A DNA stretch of 23,835 nucleotides from CAYOEZ01 sp964402955. Its GTDB lineage: Bacteria; Chloroflexota; DTOL01; DAOUCN01. The stretch covers positions 1 through 23,835 of the forward strand of contig CAYOEZ010000048.1 in assembly GCA_964402955.1 (NCBI GenBank), in the 5' to 3' direction. The notes beneath the pieces were generated by a model, which did no database searches, was not told where the DNA came from, and was given only the letters and a program-made list of their open reading frames with translations. The position numbers and the translations under genes were made by a program. Shown here in pieces: positions 7,620-15,005 of the stretch (positions are counted from its first letter, which is position 1; every line of letters starts with the position of its first letter).

Positions 7620-9254
7620 ATGCTCCAGCCAGAGAACCAGTCGAAGCAGTATGAACACCTTTTTGCGGACATCGATGAAGGCAGGATGAAGATTCCGCGC
7701 TTTCAGCGGGACTTTGTTTGGACGGACAACCAGACCGCCGCACTTCTGGACAGTATAGTCAAGGGCTTTCCCATCGGCACCTTCATCCTTTGGAAGACCC
7801 GCGAAGAAATGAGGCATATCAAGAATATCGGCAACATCACTCTGCCGAAGACCCCCGACGGCGACGCTACTCTGTACGTCTTGGATGGTCAGCAACGTAT
7901 CACGTCCCTCTATGCTGTACGCAAGGGTATCAGGCTGACGAAAGACGGCAAGGAGATAGATTACAGGAGGATATCGATCAACCTGCATCTTGACCCTGAT
8001 GGAGATGAGCAGATTGTGACGGCAGATACACCTCCTGATTGTCCTTGCATCTCGGTCTATGCGCTCCTCAACAGCCCGATTGACGAGCTAGCCAGGCAGT
8101 TCCTTCCACATCTCAACAAAATCGCCGTGTATCAGCAGCGGCTTAAGGGGTATCTGTTTTCCACCATCCTGATTTCAGACTACCCGATAGACATAGCTTG
8201 CGAGATATTCACGCGCATTAATACGGGCGGAACCACACTTACGCTCTTTGAGATCATGGTAGCCAAGACTTATGATCAGGAACGTGGATTCGACCTCGCC
8301 CTCGAATATGACCGTCTGATAAACGACAACGGAACGGGGAAGGATTTGGAGGATGTCGGGTACGATGCGATTCCGGCCTCCACCGTCCTGCAGTGCATAG
8401 CAGCGCATTTGCGGCGACAGGTTCGGGCACGGGACATTCTCCGACTAAAGAGGCAAGAGGTCATAGACTGTTGGCCTGTCGTGAAAGAAGCCATATTCAC
8501 AGCGGTTGACTACTGCCGAAACTACCTGCGAATACCCGTCTCGATCCTCCTGCCCTATGATGCATTATTGGTGCCATTTTGCTATTTCTTCGTCCACAAC
8601 AGTATGAAGATGCCCACCTCCGATCAGCATGGGTTTCTCTGCCAGTACTTCTGGTGGGCTTCGCTCAACAACCGCTTCAGTTCAGGTGTAGAAGGCAAGC
8701 TGTCTCAGGATTTCCAGCGCATGGACCGAATACTGAGTGGGCTAGCTCCTGACTACAAGAGCGACGACCAGCTACACCTGACCCTTGACGACTTGAGATT
8801 CCGCTGGTTTAGTGCCGGTGATGCCTTCTGCAAAGCGATTCTTTGCCTGTACGCATACTACCAACCAAAGTCATTCGCATCGAACAGCTTAGTCCAACTG
8901 GACAACGCATGGCTGAAGGTTGCGTTCAGCAAGAACTACCACCACTTCTTCCCAAAGTCGTACCTCGACAAGAAGGGTTTTGAGTACTGGCAGGCCAACT
9001 CTGTGCTCAATATCACGTTAGTTGACGACTACCTGAACAAACAGAAGATCGGAGCCCGACCACCAAGTGCGTACATGCAGGAATTCGCCAAGAGCAACCC
9101 TGAACTGAGCCAGACAATGCAGACCCACTTGATTGACGACATGGTGCGCTTCGGCGTGTGGTCTGATGACTACAGCGCTTTCCTGGAACAGCGCGGACAA
9201 CGTGTCTTGGACGAAATCAAGAAGCGCGTCGGGTCCGGACTCTTCACATACTGA
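7620..9254 (+). CDS. DUF262 (GmrSD/ParB-like) protein with HNH-like C-terminus
   Basis: 544 residues, starting at the ATG after GGAGG (7608-7612). The N-terminal DUF262 domain shows 'IPRFQRDFVWTDNQ' (residues ~23-36), 'KGFPIGTFILW' and the signature DGQQRITSLYA (from D89), which in GmrSD-type enzymes belongs to the ParB/Srx-like nucleotide-binding/hydrolysis half. The C-terminal region contains 'HHFFPKSYLDKKG' (H441, H442) followed by 'ANSVLNITLVDDYLN', which resembles the DUF1524/HNH nuclease half although the usual H.-.P context is altered. Known relatives (GmrSD, BrxU and others) are modification-dependent type IV restriction enzymes, but many DUF262 proteins are uncharacterised. No methylase or partner subunit lies beside it, so a stand-alone role is likely. 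Its base composition looks less GC-rich than ileS or the carboxypeptidases, in line with horizontal acquisition. The domain call is strong, the substrate unknown. Confidence 0.85.
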   Translation: MLQPENQSKQYEHLFADIDEGRMKIPRFQRDFVWTDNQTAALLDSIVKGFPIGTFILWKTREEMRHIKNIGNITLPKTPDGDATLYVLDGQQRITSLYAVRKGIRLTKDGKEIDYRRISINLHLDPDGDEQIVTADTPPDCPCISVYALLNSPIDELARQFLPHLNKIAVYQQRLKGYLFSTILISDYPIDIACEIFTRINTGGTTLTLFEIMVAKTYDQERGFDLALEYDRLINDNGTGKDLEDVGYDAIPASTVLQCIAAHLRRQVRARDILRLKRQEVIDCWPVVKEAIFTAVDYCRNYLRIPVSILLPYDALLVPFCYFFVHNSMKMPTSDQHGFLCQYFWWASLNNRFSSGVEGKLSQDFQRMDRILSGLAPDYKSDDQLHLTLDDLRFRWFSAGDAFCKAILCLYAYYQPKSFASNSLVQLDNAWLKVAFSKNYHHFFPKSYLDKKGFEYWQANSVLNITLVDDYLNKQKIGARPPSAYMQEFAKSNPELSQTMQTHLIDDMVRFGVWSDDYSAFLEQRGQRVLDEIKKRVGSGLFTY

Positions 9255-9265
9255 CAAAAGGACAA

Positions 9266-9436
9266 CCACCAAATGCACCCCAACTCACCGAACTGAAATC
9301 CCGTCTCATGGAAGTATCCGAATTGCAGATGGCAGCGGGCGTGCTCTGCCAGGATGAGACAATGTACGTGCCGGTTGGCGGCGCTCAGTAGCGCGGGCGG
9401 CCCTTGTTGCGCCTCTCTACGCTAGCTGGTCAGGCC
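9266..9436 (+). pseudogene. Decayed 5' fragment of an M32 carboxypeptidase gene
   Basis: This stretch aligns with the first ~150 bases of the intact M32 gene at 13405, including its ribosome site region. By hand count about 84 of 105 bases match between 9284-9388 and 13417-13521, with an exact 27-base run. Read in the homologous frame it gives LTELKSRLMEVSELQMAAGV, then LCQDETMYVPVGGAQ, then TAG at 9389-9391 where the intact gene has a serine codon. One base is also missing between its ATG (9273) and the homologous frame, and the conserved RWDQT has become CQDET. Many differences are synonymous third-position changes, so it probably diverged as a working paralogue before decaying. Homology fades around 9436, just before the ribosome site of the next gene. 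Confidence 0.8.
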
Positions 9437-9488
9437 TATGCAACAGGTGCGCCTGTCTCGACATACGCATCGGGGAGGAAACGACAGC

Positions 9489-11399
9489 ATGTCACTACGC
9501 AGAAAGACGCTAACCATTTTCACAGTTGCGATCATCGTCATGGTTCTGGTCGGGTACTTGCTGGGCCGGCTCATAATTCTGAAGAGCTTTGCTGACCTGG
9601 AAACGCGCATCGCCCACCAGAATGTTGATCGCGTCCTGAATGCCCTTTCCGCTGACATCGCTGCTCTGGACAGGTTCACCCTCGACTGGTCTGGATGGGA
9701 CGACACGTTTGCTTTCGTCGAGAGTCGCGATGAGAACTACATAGAGGCTAACCTCGCCGATGACACGTTCAACAACAGCCAGGTCAGCGTCATGTTGTTT
9801 GTCAATGCGTCCGGTAAGCTGGTCTTCGGAAAAGCCTTCGATCTGTCTGCACAGACGGAGGTCCCTGTCCCGGCCACTCTGTTGCAGCGCATCTCTATCA
9901 TAGATGACCCTCTCTTGCAGCATACGGATCTGGCGGCCGGCCTGGCAGGCGTCTTGCTTGCTCCTGAGGGACTCATGGTCATCGACTCACGACCTATTCT
10001 GCAAAGCAGCGGAAAGGGCCCCAGCAGAGGCAGCTTAATCGTCGCCCGCTTCCTGGACGCGCGGGAGGTTCAGCGACTGTCCACTATCACTGTTCTCTCG
10101 CTCACAATGGCGCGTTTCGATGATCCACAAGCTCCCGCCGACTTCCTGGCTATTCGCCCCCTATCAACCAAAGACAAGATCGTTGTGCAGCCCCTGAGCA
10201 CACAGACCATCGCAGGGTACACCGTGCTCGAGGACATTTATGGCGAGCCGAGTGTTATGCTGCGCATCGACATGCCCCGCGACGTCTACCAGCAAGGGAT
10301 AACGACAACGTTCTATCTCGCCCTCGCACTTCTTGCAGCAGGACTGCTCTTCGCCGTTTTGCTTCTGCTCCTGTTGGACAAATTGGTGCTGTCTCGACTG
10401 GCAAGACTTGACGCGGCAGTCAACGCTATCAGCGTAAGCGGCGATCTATCGGCTCGGGTGCCTGCTCACGACAACGATGAACTGACAGGTCTGGCCCACG
10501 CCATCAACCGCATGCTTCAGGCGCTTCAGCAATCAGAGGTCGAGGTTAAGGAAGCAACCGCACGCTACCGCCAGCTCTTCGAGGAAGTGCAGACGGGAGT
10601 CCTGGTTATCGACGCAAGCACACGTGTGATTGTCGACGCCAATTCTGCTGCCATCCAAATGCTGGGTGCATCCAAAGAGCAGATCATCGGCCAACCCTGC
10701 ATCGTCTTCTGCTCAAGGCGGATTAGCGAGTGTGCCCAAGGCCAGGACGGACAGATCACCACACCCTTGGAGGGTGAGTTGCTCACCGCCGACGGCGGCC
10801 ACATGTCCGTCGTAAGGGCAACAAGTGGCGTCGTGCTCAAAGGGCACGCACATCTGCTGGAAAGCATCATGGACATAACTGGCCGGAAGCAGCATGAGAA
10901 GTGGCTCACCCATCTCGCTTACTTTGATCCCCTCACCGACGTCGCCAATCGACGAACACTGGAAGAGGCCCTGGAGCGCGTGATGGACGAAGCGCGTCAA
11001 GGCGTCCCGAGCGCGCTGCTCCTTCTCGACGCCGACAAGTTCAAGCCTGTCAACGATGGCTTCGGGCACGTAGCGGGCGACCAGGTTCTCGTCGGTCTCA
11101 CGCACATCATCCAACAGAACTTGCGCAGCACCGATCTCCTCGCTCGCCTGGGTGGAGACGAGTTTGCCGTTCTCATGATGGGGACGACCGTCGAGGTCGC
11201 CCGGGACGTAGCAGAAAGGGTACGCAGCAAAATCGAGGAGACCACGATTGACACGCAGGAGAGTAGCTTCCGCCTGACGGTCAGCATTGGCGCAATCGCG
11301 ATCGATGGGAATCTATCAACCAGAGAGCTGATGGTGCAGGCCGACCAGGCCATGTATCACGCCAAGGAGCGCGGCCGCAACCGGATCAGGGTGGAGTGA
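9489..11399 (+). CDS. Membrane diguanylate cyclase, CHASE4-HAMP-PAS-GGDEF
   Basis: 636 residues from the ATG at 9489, preceded by GGGGAGGAA; an in-frame ATG at 9438 lacks a good ribosome site and falls at the edge of the pseudogene. Order of parts: N-terminal TM helix (~8-32), periplasmic/extracellular CHASE4 sensor with D66-W-S-G-W70-D, second TM helix (~275-300, 'YLALALLAAGLLFAVLLLLL'), HAMP, PAS from ~359 ('QLFEEVQTGVLVIDASTRVI'), and GGDEF at ~485-636. The active-site GGDEF is intact (555-559), the metal/substrate region 'LDADKFKPVNDGFGH' is present, and a canonical inhibitory site RSTD (546-549) lies exactly five residues upstream of GGDEF. It should make c-di-GMP from two GTP in response to an extracytoplasmic signal, with product inhibition. 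No EAL domain follows. The ligand is unknown. Confidence 0.92.
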   Translation: MSLRRKTLTIFTVAIIVMVLVGYLLGRLIILKSFADLETRIAHQNVDRVLNALSADIAALDRFTLDWSGWDDTFAFVESRDENYIEANLADDTFNNSQVSVMLFVNASGKLVFGKAFDLSAQTEVPVPATLLQRISIIDDPLLQHTDLAAGLAGVLLAPEGLMVIDSRPILQSSGKGPSRGSLIVARFLDAREVQRLSTITVLSLTMARFDDPQAPADFLAIRPLSTKDKIVVQPLSTQTIAGYTVLEDIYGEPSVMLRIDMPRDVYQQGITTTFYLALALLAAGLLFAVLLLLLLDKLVLSRLARLDAAVNAISVSGDLSARVPAHDNDELTGLAHAINRMLQALQQSEVEVKEATARYRQLFEEVQTGVLVIDASTRVIVDANSAAIQMLGASKEQIIGQPCIVFCSRRISECAQGQDGQITTPLEGELLTADGGHMSVVRATSGVVLKGHAHLLESIMDITGRKQHEKWLTHLAYFDPLTDVANRRTLEEALERVMDEARQGVPSALLLLDADKFKPVNDGFGHVAGDQVLVGLTHIIQQNLRSTDLLARLGGDEFAVLMMGTTVEVARDVAERVRSKIEETTIDTQESSFRLTVSIGAIAIDGNLSTRELMVQADQAMYHAKERGRNRIRVE

Positions 11400-11458
11400 A
11401 CGAAAACCTGGACTCTGAGCGCGCGTCTCGCGACGAAGCCGCTATCCTCTAGCAATCA

Positions 11459-11489
11459 GAGTTCCGATCTCTCGGAGAGATCGGAACTC
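11459..11489. terminator. Perfect 14-bp hairpin between GGDEF gene and ATPase gene
   Basis: GAGTTCCGATCTCT (11459-11472) and AGAGATCGGAACTC (11476-11489) form a perfect 14-bp stem with a 3-base apex. It lies 60 bases after the diguanylate cyclase stop and before the ATPase promoter, so it may end the upstream transcript. No T-run follows on the plus strand, so it may instead be a dispersed palindromic repeat. Confidence 0.5.
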
Positions 11490-11510
11490 CGAATTGTAGA
11501 GACACAAAGA

Positions 11511-11539
11511 TTGCGTCCATCCCGGGTCTGAGTTATAAT
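11511..11539 (+). promoter_or_regulatory. Sigma-70 promoter of the OLD-like ATPase gene
   Basis: TTGCGT (11511-11516), 17 bp, perfect TATAAT (11534-11539). The expected start near 11546 gives a leader of about 98 nt, long for this window, containing a purine-rich 'GGAGGGGGCGAG' at about 11567-11578 that is too far from the ATG at 11644 to serve it. The gene's own ribosome site, GGAGA around 11632-11636, is modest. Confidence 0.6.
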
Positions 11540-11643
11540 GCTTGGTGTCACGGGGCGGGACAATCTGGAGGGGGCGAGTTAACTGCTGCGATGACGATGC
11601 TTGATCCGTAGCCATTGATAGCAAGCCAAGCTGGAGAACGGAA

Positions 11644-13380
11644 ATGCTCACACGACTTCGCGTAACGAACTTCAAGCGATTTACCAGCGCAGACATCGAG
11701 CTGGGGAAAGCGGTTGTTCTCATCGGTCCCAACAACTCAGGCAAGACGACGATCCTGCAAGCGCTCGCGTTGTGGCAGATCGGCCTCAGGGAGTGGACGA
11801 CGAAACGTACTGGCGGAGCGCCAGAGAAGCGGCCAAGTGTTACGATCAACCGTAACGATCTCATCCCCATTCCAACACCTGATGTTAAGCTGCTGTGGCA
11901 TGATCTCCATGTTAGGAACGTTCGGCGAGACCAGGACAAGAAACAACGGACGCAAAACGTGCGGGTTGGGATCCTGGTAGATGGCGTAAGCTCAGACCGA
12001 ACGTGGTCATGTGGGCTCGAGTTTGACTTTGCGAATCCGGAATCACTCTATTGCCGTCCGCTCGCACACGGAACAGAAAAGGCAGAAGCTCAGCACATTG
12101 TGATCCCAGATGAGGCAGTGAAAACACGCATTGCTTTCTTGCCTGCCATGTCTGGATTGGCAGCCGTCGAACCCAAGTGGGAACAGGGCCGTATCAATGT
12201 CCTGTTGGGTGAAGGACAAACGGCGCAGGTGCTCCGCAACCTTTGTTTTCGCATTTACGACCAAACTGATGGAAGCGAGAACTGGGACAAAATCGTCGAT
12301 CACATTGTCGATCTCTTCGGGGTAACACTACTCCCGCCGCGTTATGTCATGGAACGTGGTGAGATAACTATGTCGTACAGGGAGAAAAACGGCGTCGAAC
12401 TGGATCTCTCTGCTTCCGGGCGAGGACTCCAGCAAACGCTTCTCTTGCTTGCGCACATGTATTCCAGCCCCAAGACCGTCTTGCTGCTCGATGAACCCGA
12501 CGCTCATCTTGAGTTTCTGCGCCAACGCCAGATTTACCGCCTGATCACAGACATCGCCGAGGCCAATGGGTCGCAGATCATTGCCGCCAGTCATTCCGAA
12601 GTACTCTTGAACGAGGCAGCTGATCGCGATATCGTCATTGCCTTTGTTGGAAACCCGCATCGCATCGATGACCGCGGCAGCCAGGTAGCCAAGGCACTTA
12701 AGGAGATTGGTTTTGACCAGTACTACCTGGCTGAACAGAACGGCTGGGTTCTGTATCTCGAGGGGTCAACTGACCTGGCCATTCTGCAAACGCTCGCACG
12801 TCTCTTGAACCACGAAGCAGCCCCCTTTCTGGAGCGTCCTTTTGTGCGCTACGTCGAGAACCAACCGCAGCGGGCCAAAGACCATTTCTTCGGCTTGCGT
12901 GAAGCGTGTCCCGGTCTCCGTGGGGTCGCGCTATTTGATCGCCTGGAACGCGGGCTACCAGCGGATTCACCACCGCTTGTTGCCATGATGTGGAACAAGC
13001 GCGAAGTCGAGAACTACATCGCTAGCGAAAAGGTTCTCCTCTCATATGCCAACCACGCGCAACCCGATGATCTCTTTACCTGGGCAGAGGCAGAACACCG
13101 CCAGCGAGCCATGCTGGAAGCAATGGACGAAATGGCAACGGCTCTGAAAACTCTGAGGAAACCTACTCCGTGGTCGGATGACATCAAAGCCACTGACGAT
13201 TATCTTGATCCGCTGTTCGCTCTGTACTTCGAAAAGCTTGGCCTGCCAAACCTGCTACGCAAGACAGATTATCACATCTTGGCAAGCTTCGTGCAGAGGA
13301 ATGACGTAGCCCAAGAGATCACCGAGAAACTGGATGCCATCGTCGCCGTTGCTCGGCAAATAACACCCCGAGCTGCATAG
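11644..13380 (+). CDS. OLD/PARIS-like ATPase with degenerate C-terminal TOPRIM domain
   Basis: 578 residues. The N-terminal half is an SMC/RecF-like ABC ATPase: Walker A GPNNSGKT (28-35), signature-like LSASGRGLQQ (from ~255), Walker B VLLLDEPD (D283, E284) and a switch histidine in ASHSEVL (H317). The C-terminal half resembles the TOPRIM/DUF4435 region of OLD nucleases and of PARIS (AriA/AriB) proteins: YLEGSTD (E373, D377), ALFDRLERG (D432) and WNKREVENYI (E454, E456). The second aspartate of the DxD pair is not obvious, since the residue two after D432 is leucine, so catalysis may be altered or lost. Known relatives are phage-defence ATPase-nucleases; a defence role is likely but inferred. 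The gene has its own promoter and lies between a hairpin and an M32 gene that follows after 24 bases. No UvrD-like (Gabija) partner is present. Confidence 0.82.
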   Translation: MLTRLRVTNFKRFTSADIELGKAVVLIGPNNSGKTTILQALALWQIGLREWTTKRTGGAPEKRPSVTINRNDLIPIPTPDVKLLWHDLHVRNVRRDQDKKQRTQNVRVGILVDGVSSDRTWSCGLEFDFANPESLYCRPLAHGTEKAEAQHIVIPDEAVKTRIAFLPAMSGLAAVEPKWEQGRINVLLGEGQTAQVLRNLCFRIYDQTDGSENWDKIVDHIVDLFGVTLLPPRYVMERGEITMSYREKNGVELDLSASGRGLQQTLLLLAHMYSSPKTVLLLDEPDAHLEFLRQRQIYRLITDIAEANGSQIIAASHSEVLLNEAADRDIVIAFVGNPHRIDDRGSQVAKALKEIGFDQYYLAEQNGWVLYLEGSTDLAILQTLARLLNHEAAPFLERPFVRYVENQPQRAKDHFFGLREACPGLRGVALFDRLERGLPADSPPLVAMMWNKREVENYIASEKVLLSYANHAQPDDLFTWAEAEHRQRAMLEAMDEMATALKTLRKPTPWSDDIKATDDYLDPLFALYFEKLGLPNLLRKTDYHILASFVQRNDVAQEITEKLDAIVAVARQITPRAA

Positions 13381-13404
13381 TGCGCAACACGAAAGGAGAA
13401 GGCC

Positions 13405-14910
13405 GTGCCGCCACAACTCGTCGAACTGAAATCCCGTCTCATGGAAGTCTCTGACCTGCAGATGGCGGCTGGCGTGCTGCGTTGGGATCAGACGACGTAC
13501 ATGCCCGTTGGCGGCGCGCCGTCGCGCGGGCGGCAGTTGTCGCTGCTAGCGCGCCTGGCCCACGAAAAACAGACTGATCCCGCCATCGGCAAGCTTCTCG
13601 ACCTGCTGCGCGCCTACGAGCAGAGCCTGCCCTACGAGCACGACGCCGCCGCCTTCATTCGCGTCGCCCGCCGCTTCTACGACAAGGCGATCAAGGTGCC
13701 GTCTGTCTTCACCGCCGAGCTTGCCTCCCACCAGGCGGCGTCGTTCATCGCCTGGCAGAAAGCCCGCCCGGCCAACGATTTCGCCGCCGTGCGCCCCTAT
13801 CTCGAGAAGAACGTCGACCTCTGCCGGCAGTACGCCGCTTTCTTCCCCGGCTACAAGCACATCGCCGACCCGCTCATCGACGATCGTGATTATGGCGTGA
13901 CCGTCGACATGCTGCGCCCCATCTTCGCCAGCCTGCGCGAGCAGCTTGTGCCGATGGTGCAAGCGATCACCGCTCAGCCGCCTGCCGACGACGCCTGTGT
14001 GCGCCAGCTCTTCCCCGCCGACAAGCAATGGGCCGTCGGGCTGGACGTCATCGAGCGATTCGGCTACGACTTCAGCCGCGGGCGCGAAGACCGTTCCGCC
14101 CACCCCTACACCACCAAGTTTGCCATCGGCGACGTGCGCATCACTACCCGTGTCAACGAGCACGACCTGCGCCAGTCACTCTTCGCCACCATGCACGAGA
14201 GCGGCCACGGCATGTACGAGCAGGGCTTGAACCCGGCCTATGAGGGAACCGTCCTGGCCCGCGGCACATCGTCCGGCGTACACGAGAGCCAGTCGCGCAC
14301 CTGGGAGAATCTGGTCGGGCGCAGCCGCAACTTCTGGGTAGGTTACTATCCGAAGCTACAGGCAGCCTTCCCCGAGCAACTGGGCATGGTATCCCTCGAT
14401 ACCTTCTATCGCGCTATCAACAAGGTGCAGCGTTCGCTCATCCGCACCGAAGCCGACGAGGTCACCTACAATCTGCATATCATCATCCGCTTCGATATCG
14501 AGTGTGCGCTGCTCGAGGGAAAGCTGGCCGTCAAAGACCTGCCCGACTACTGGAACAGCCGCTACCAGAGCGACCTGGGCGTGACCCCGCACGACCACAA
14601 AGATGGCTGCTTGCAGGACACGCACTGGTTTAGCGGCAATGTGGGCGGCGTGTTCCAGGGCTACACGCTGGGCAACATTCTGGGCGCGCAGTTCTACCAG
14701 GCCGCGCTCGCCGCCGAGCCGGAGATTCCCGGCGACATCCGCCGCGGCGACTTTGGCGTGCTCCATGCCTGGCTCAAGGACAATATCTACCACCATGGGC
14801 GTAAGTTCACTGCCGCCGAGCTCACTGAGCGCCTCACCGGCGGCCCGCTATCCATCGAACCCTACATGACCTATCTGCGTACCAAGTTCGGCGAGATCTA
14901 CGCGCTGTAG
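13405..14910 (+). CDS. M32 family metallocarboxypeptidase (carboxypeptidase Taq-type), copy 1
   Basis: 501 residues, the usual M32 length. The start is GTG at 13405, preceded by AAAGGAGAAGG; the alignment with copy 2 supports it. The family zinc motif HEXXH is HESGH at 264-268, followed by 'GMYEQG', then the M32 blocks HESQSRTWEN, 'IRTEADEVTYNLHIIIRFDI' and 'HWFSGNVGGVFQGYTLGN'. These enzymes are cytosolic zinc carboxypeptidases that trim C-terminal residues from peptides, with broad specificity except near proline. There is no signal peptide. It lies 24 bases after the ATPase stop with no evident promoter of its own and may be read through from it. Its N-terminal coding sequence is the closest relative of the decayed fragment at 9266-9436. 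Confidence 0.95.
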   Translation: MPPQLVELKSRLMEVSDLQMAAGVLRWDQTTYMPVGGAPSRGRQLSLLARLAHEKQTDPAIGKLLDLLRAYEQSLPYEHDAAAFIRVARRFYDKAIKVPSVFTAELASHQAASFIAWQKARPANDFAAVRPYLEKNVDLCRQYAAFFPGYKHIADPLIDDRDYGVTVDMLRPIFASLREQLVPMVQAITAQPPADDACVRQLFPADKQWAVGLDVIERFGYDFSRGREDRSAHPYTTKFAIGDVRITTRVNEHDLRQSLFATMHESGHGMYEQGLNPAYEGTVLARGTSSGVHESQSRTWENLVGRSRNFWVGYYPKLQAAFPEQLGMVSLDTFYRAINKVQRSLIRTEADEVTYNLHIIIRFDIECALLEGKLAVKDLPDYWNSRYQSDLGVTPHDHKDGCLQDTHWFSGNVGGVFQGYTLGNILGAQFYQAALAAEPEIPGDIRRGDFGVLHAWLKDNIYHHGRKFTAAELTERLTGGPLSIEPYMTYLRTKFGEIYAL

Positions 14911-14990
14911 TCATGGGCGTCGAGCACTATGATTTACGGAGCGGAGGAGAGCGGTGGCGTCACAGTCAGACCATGAACTGATCAACTCTG

Positions 14991-15005
14991 AGGAGGATCT
15001 GCTTG
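14991..15005 (+). promoter_or_regulatory. Ribosome site and TTG start of M32 copy 2
   Basis: AGGAGG (14991-14996) is followed after six bases by TTG (15003-15005), which starts the reading frame MEPKYEELKARVK. No ATG or GTG in frame nearby fits the alignment with copy 1. The strong ribosome site probably compensates for the rare start codon. Confidence 0.7.

Noticed and set aside
9438..9488. Upstream ATG start for the diguanylate cyclase
   Set aside because: It has no good ribosome site and its 17 extra residues are not signal-like, whereas the ATG at 9489 follows GGGGAGGAA and leads straight into the TM helix.
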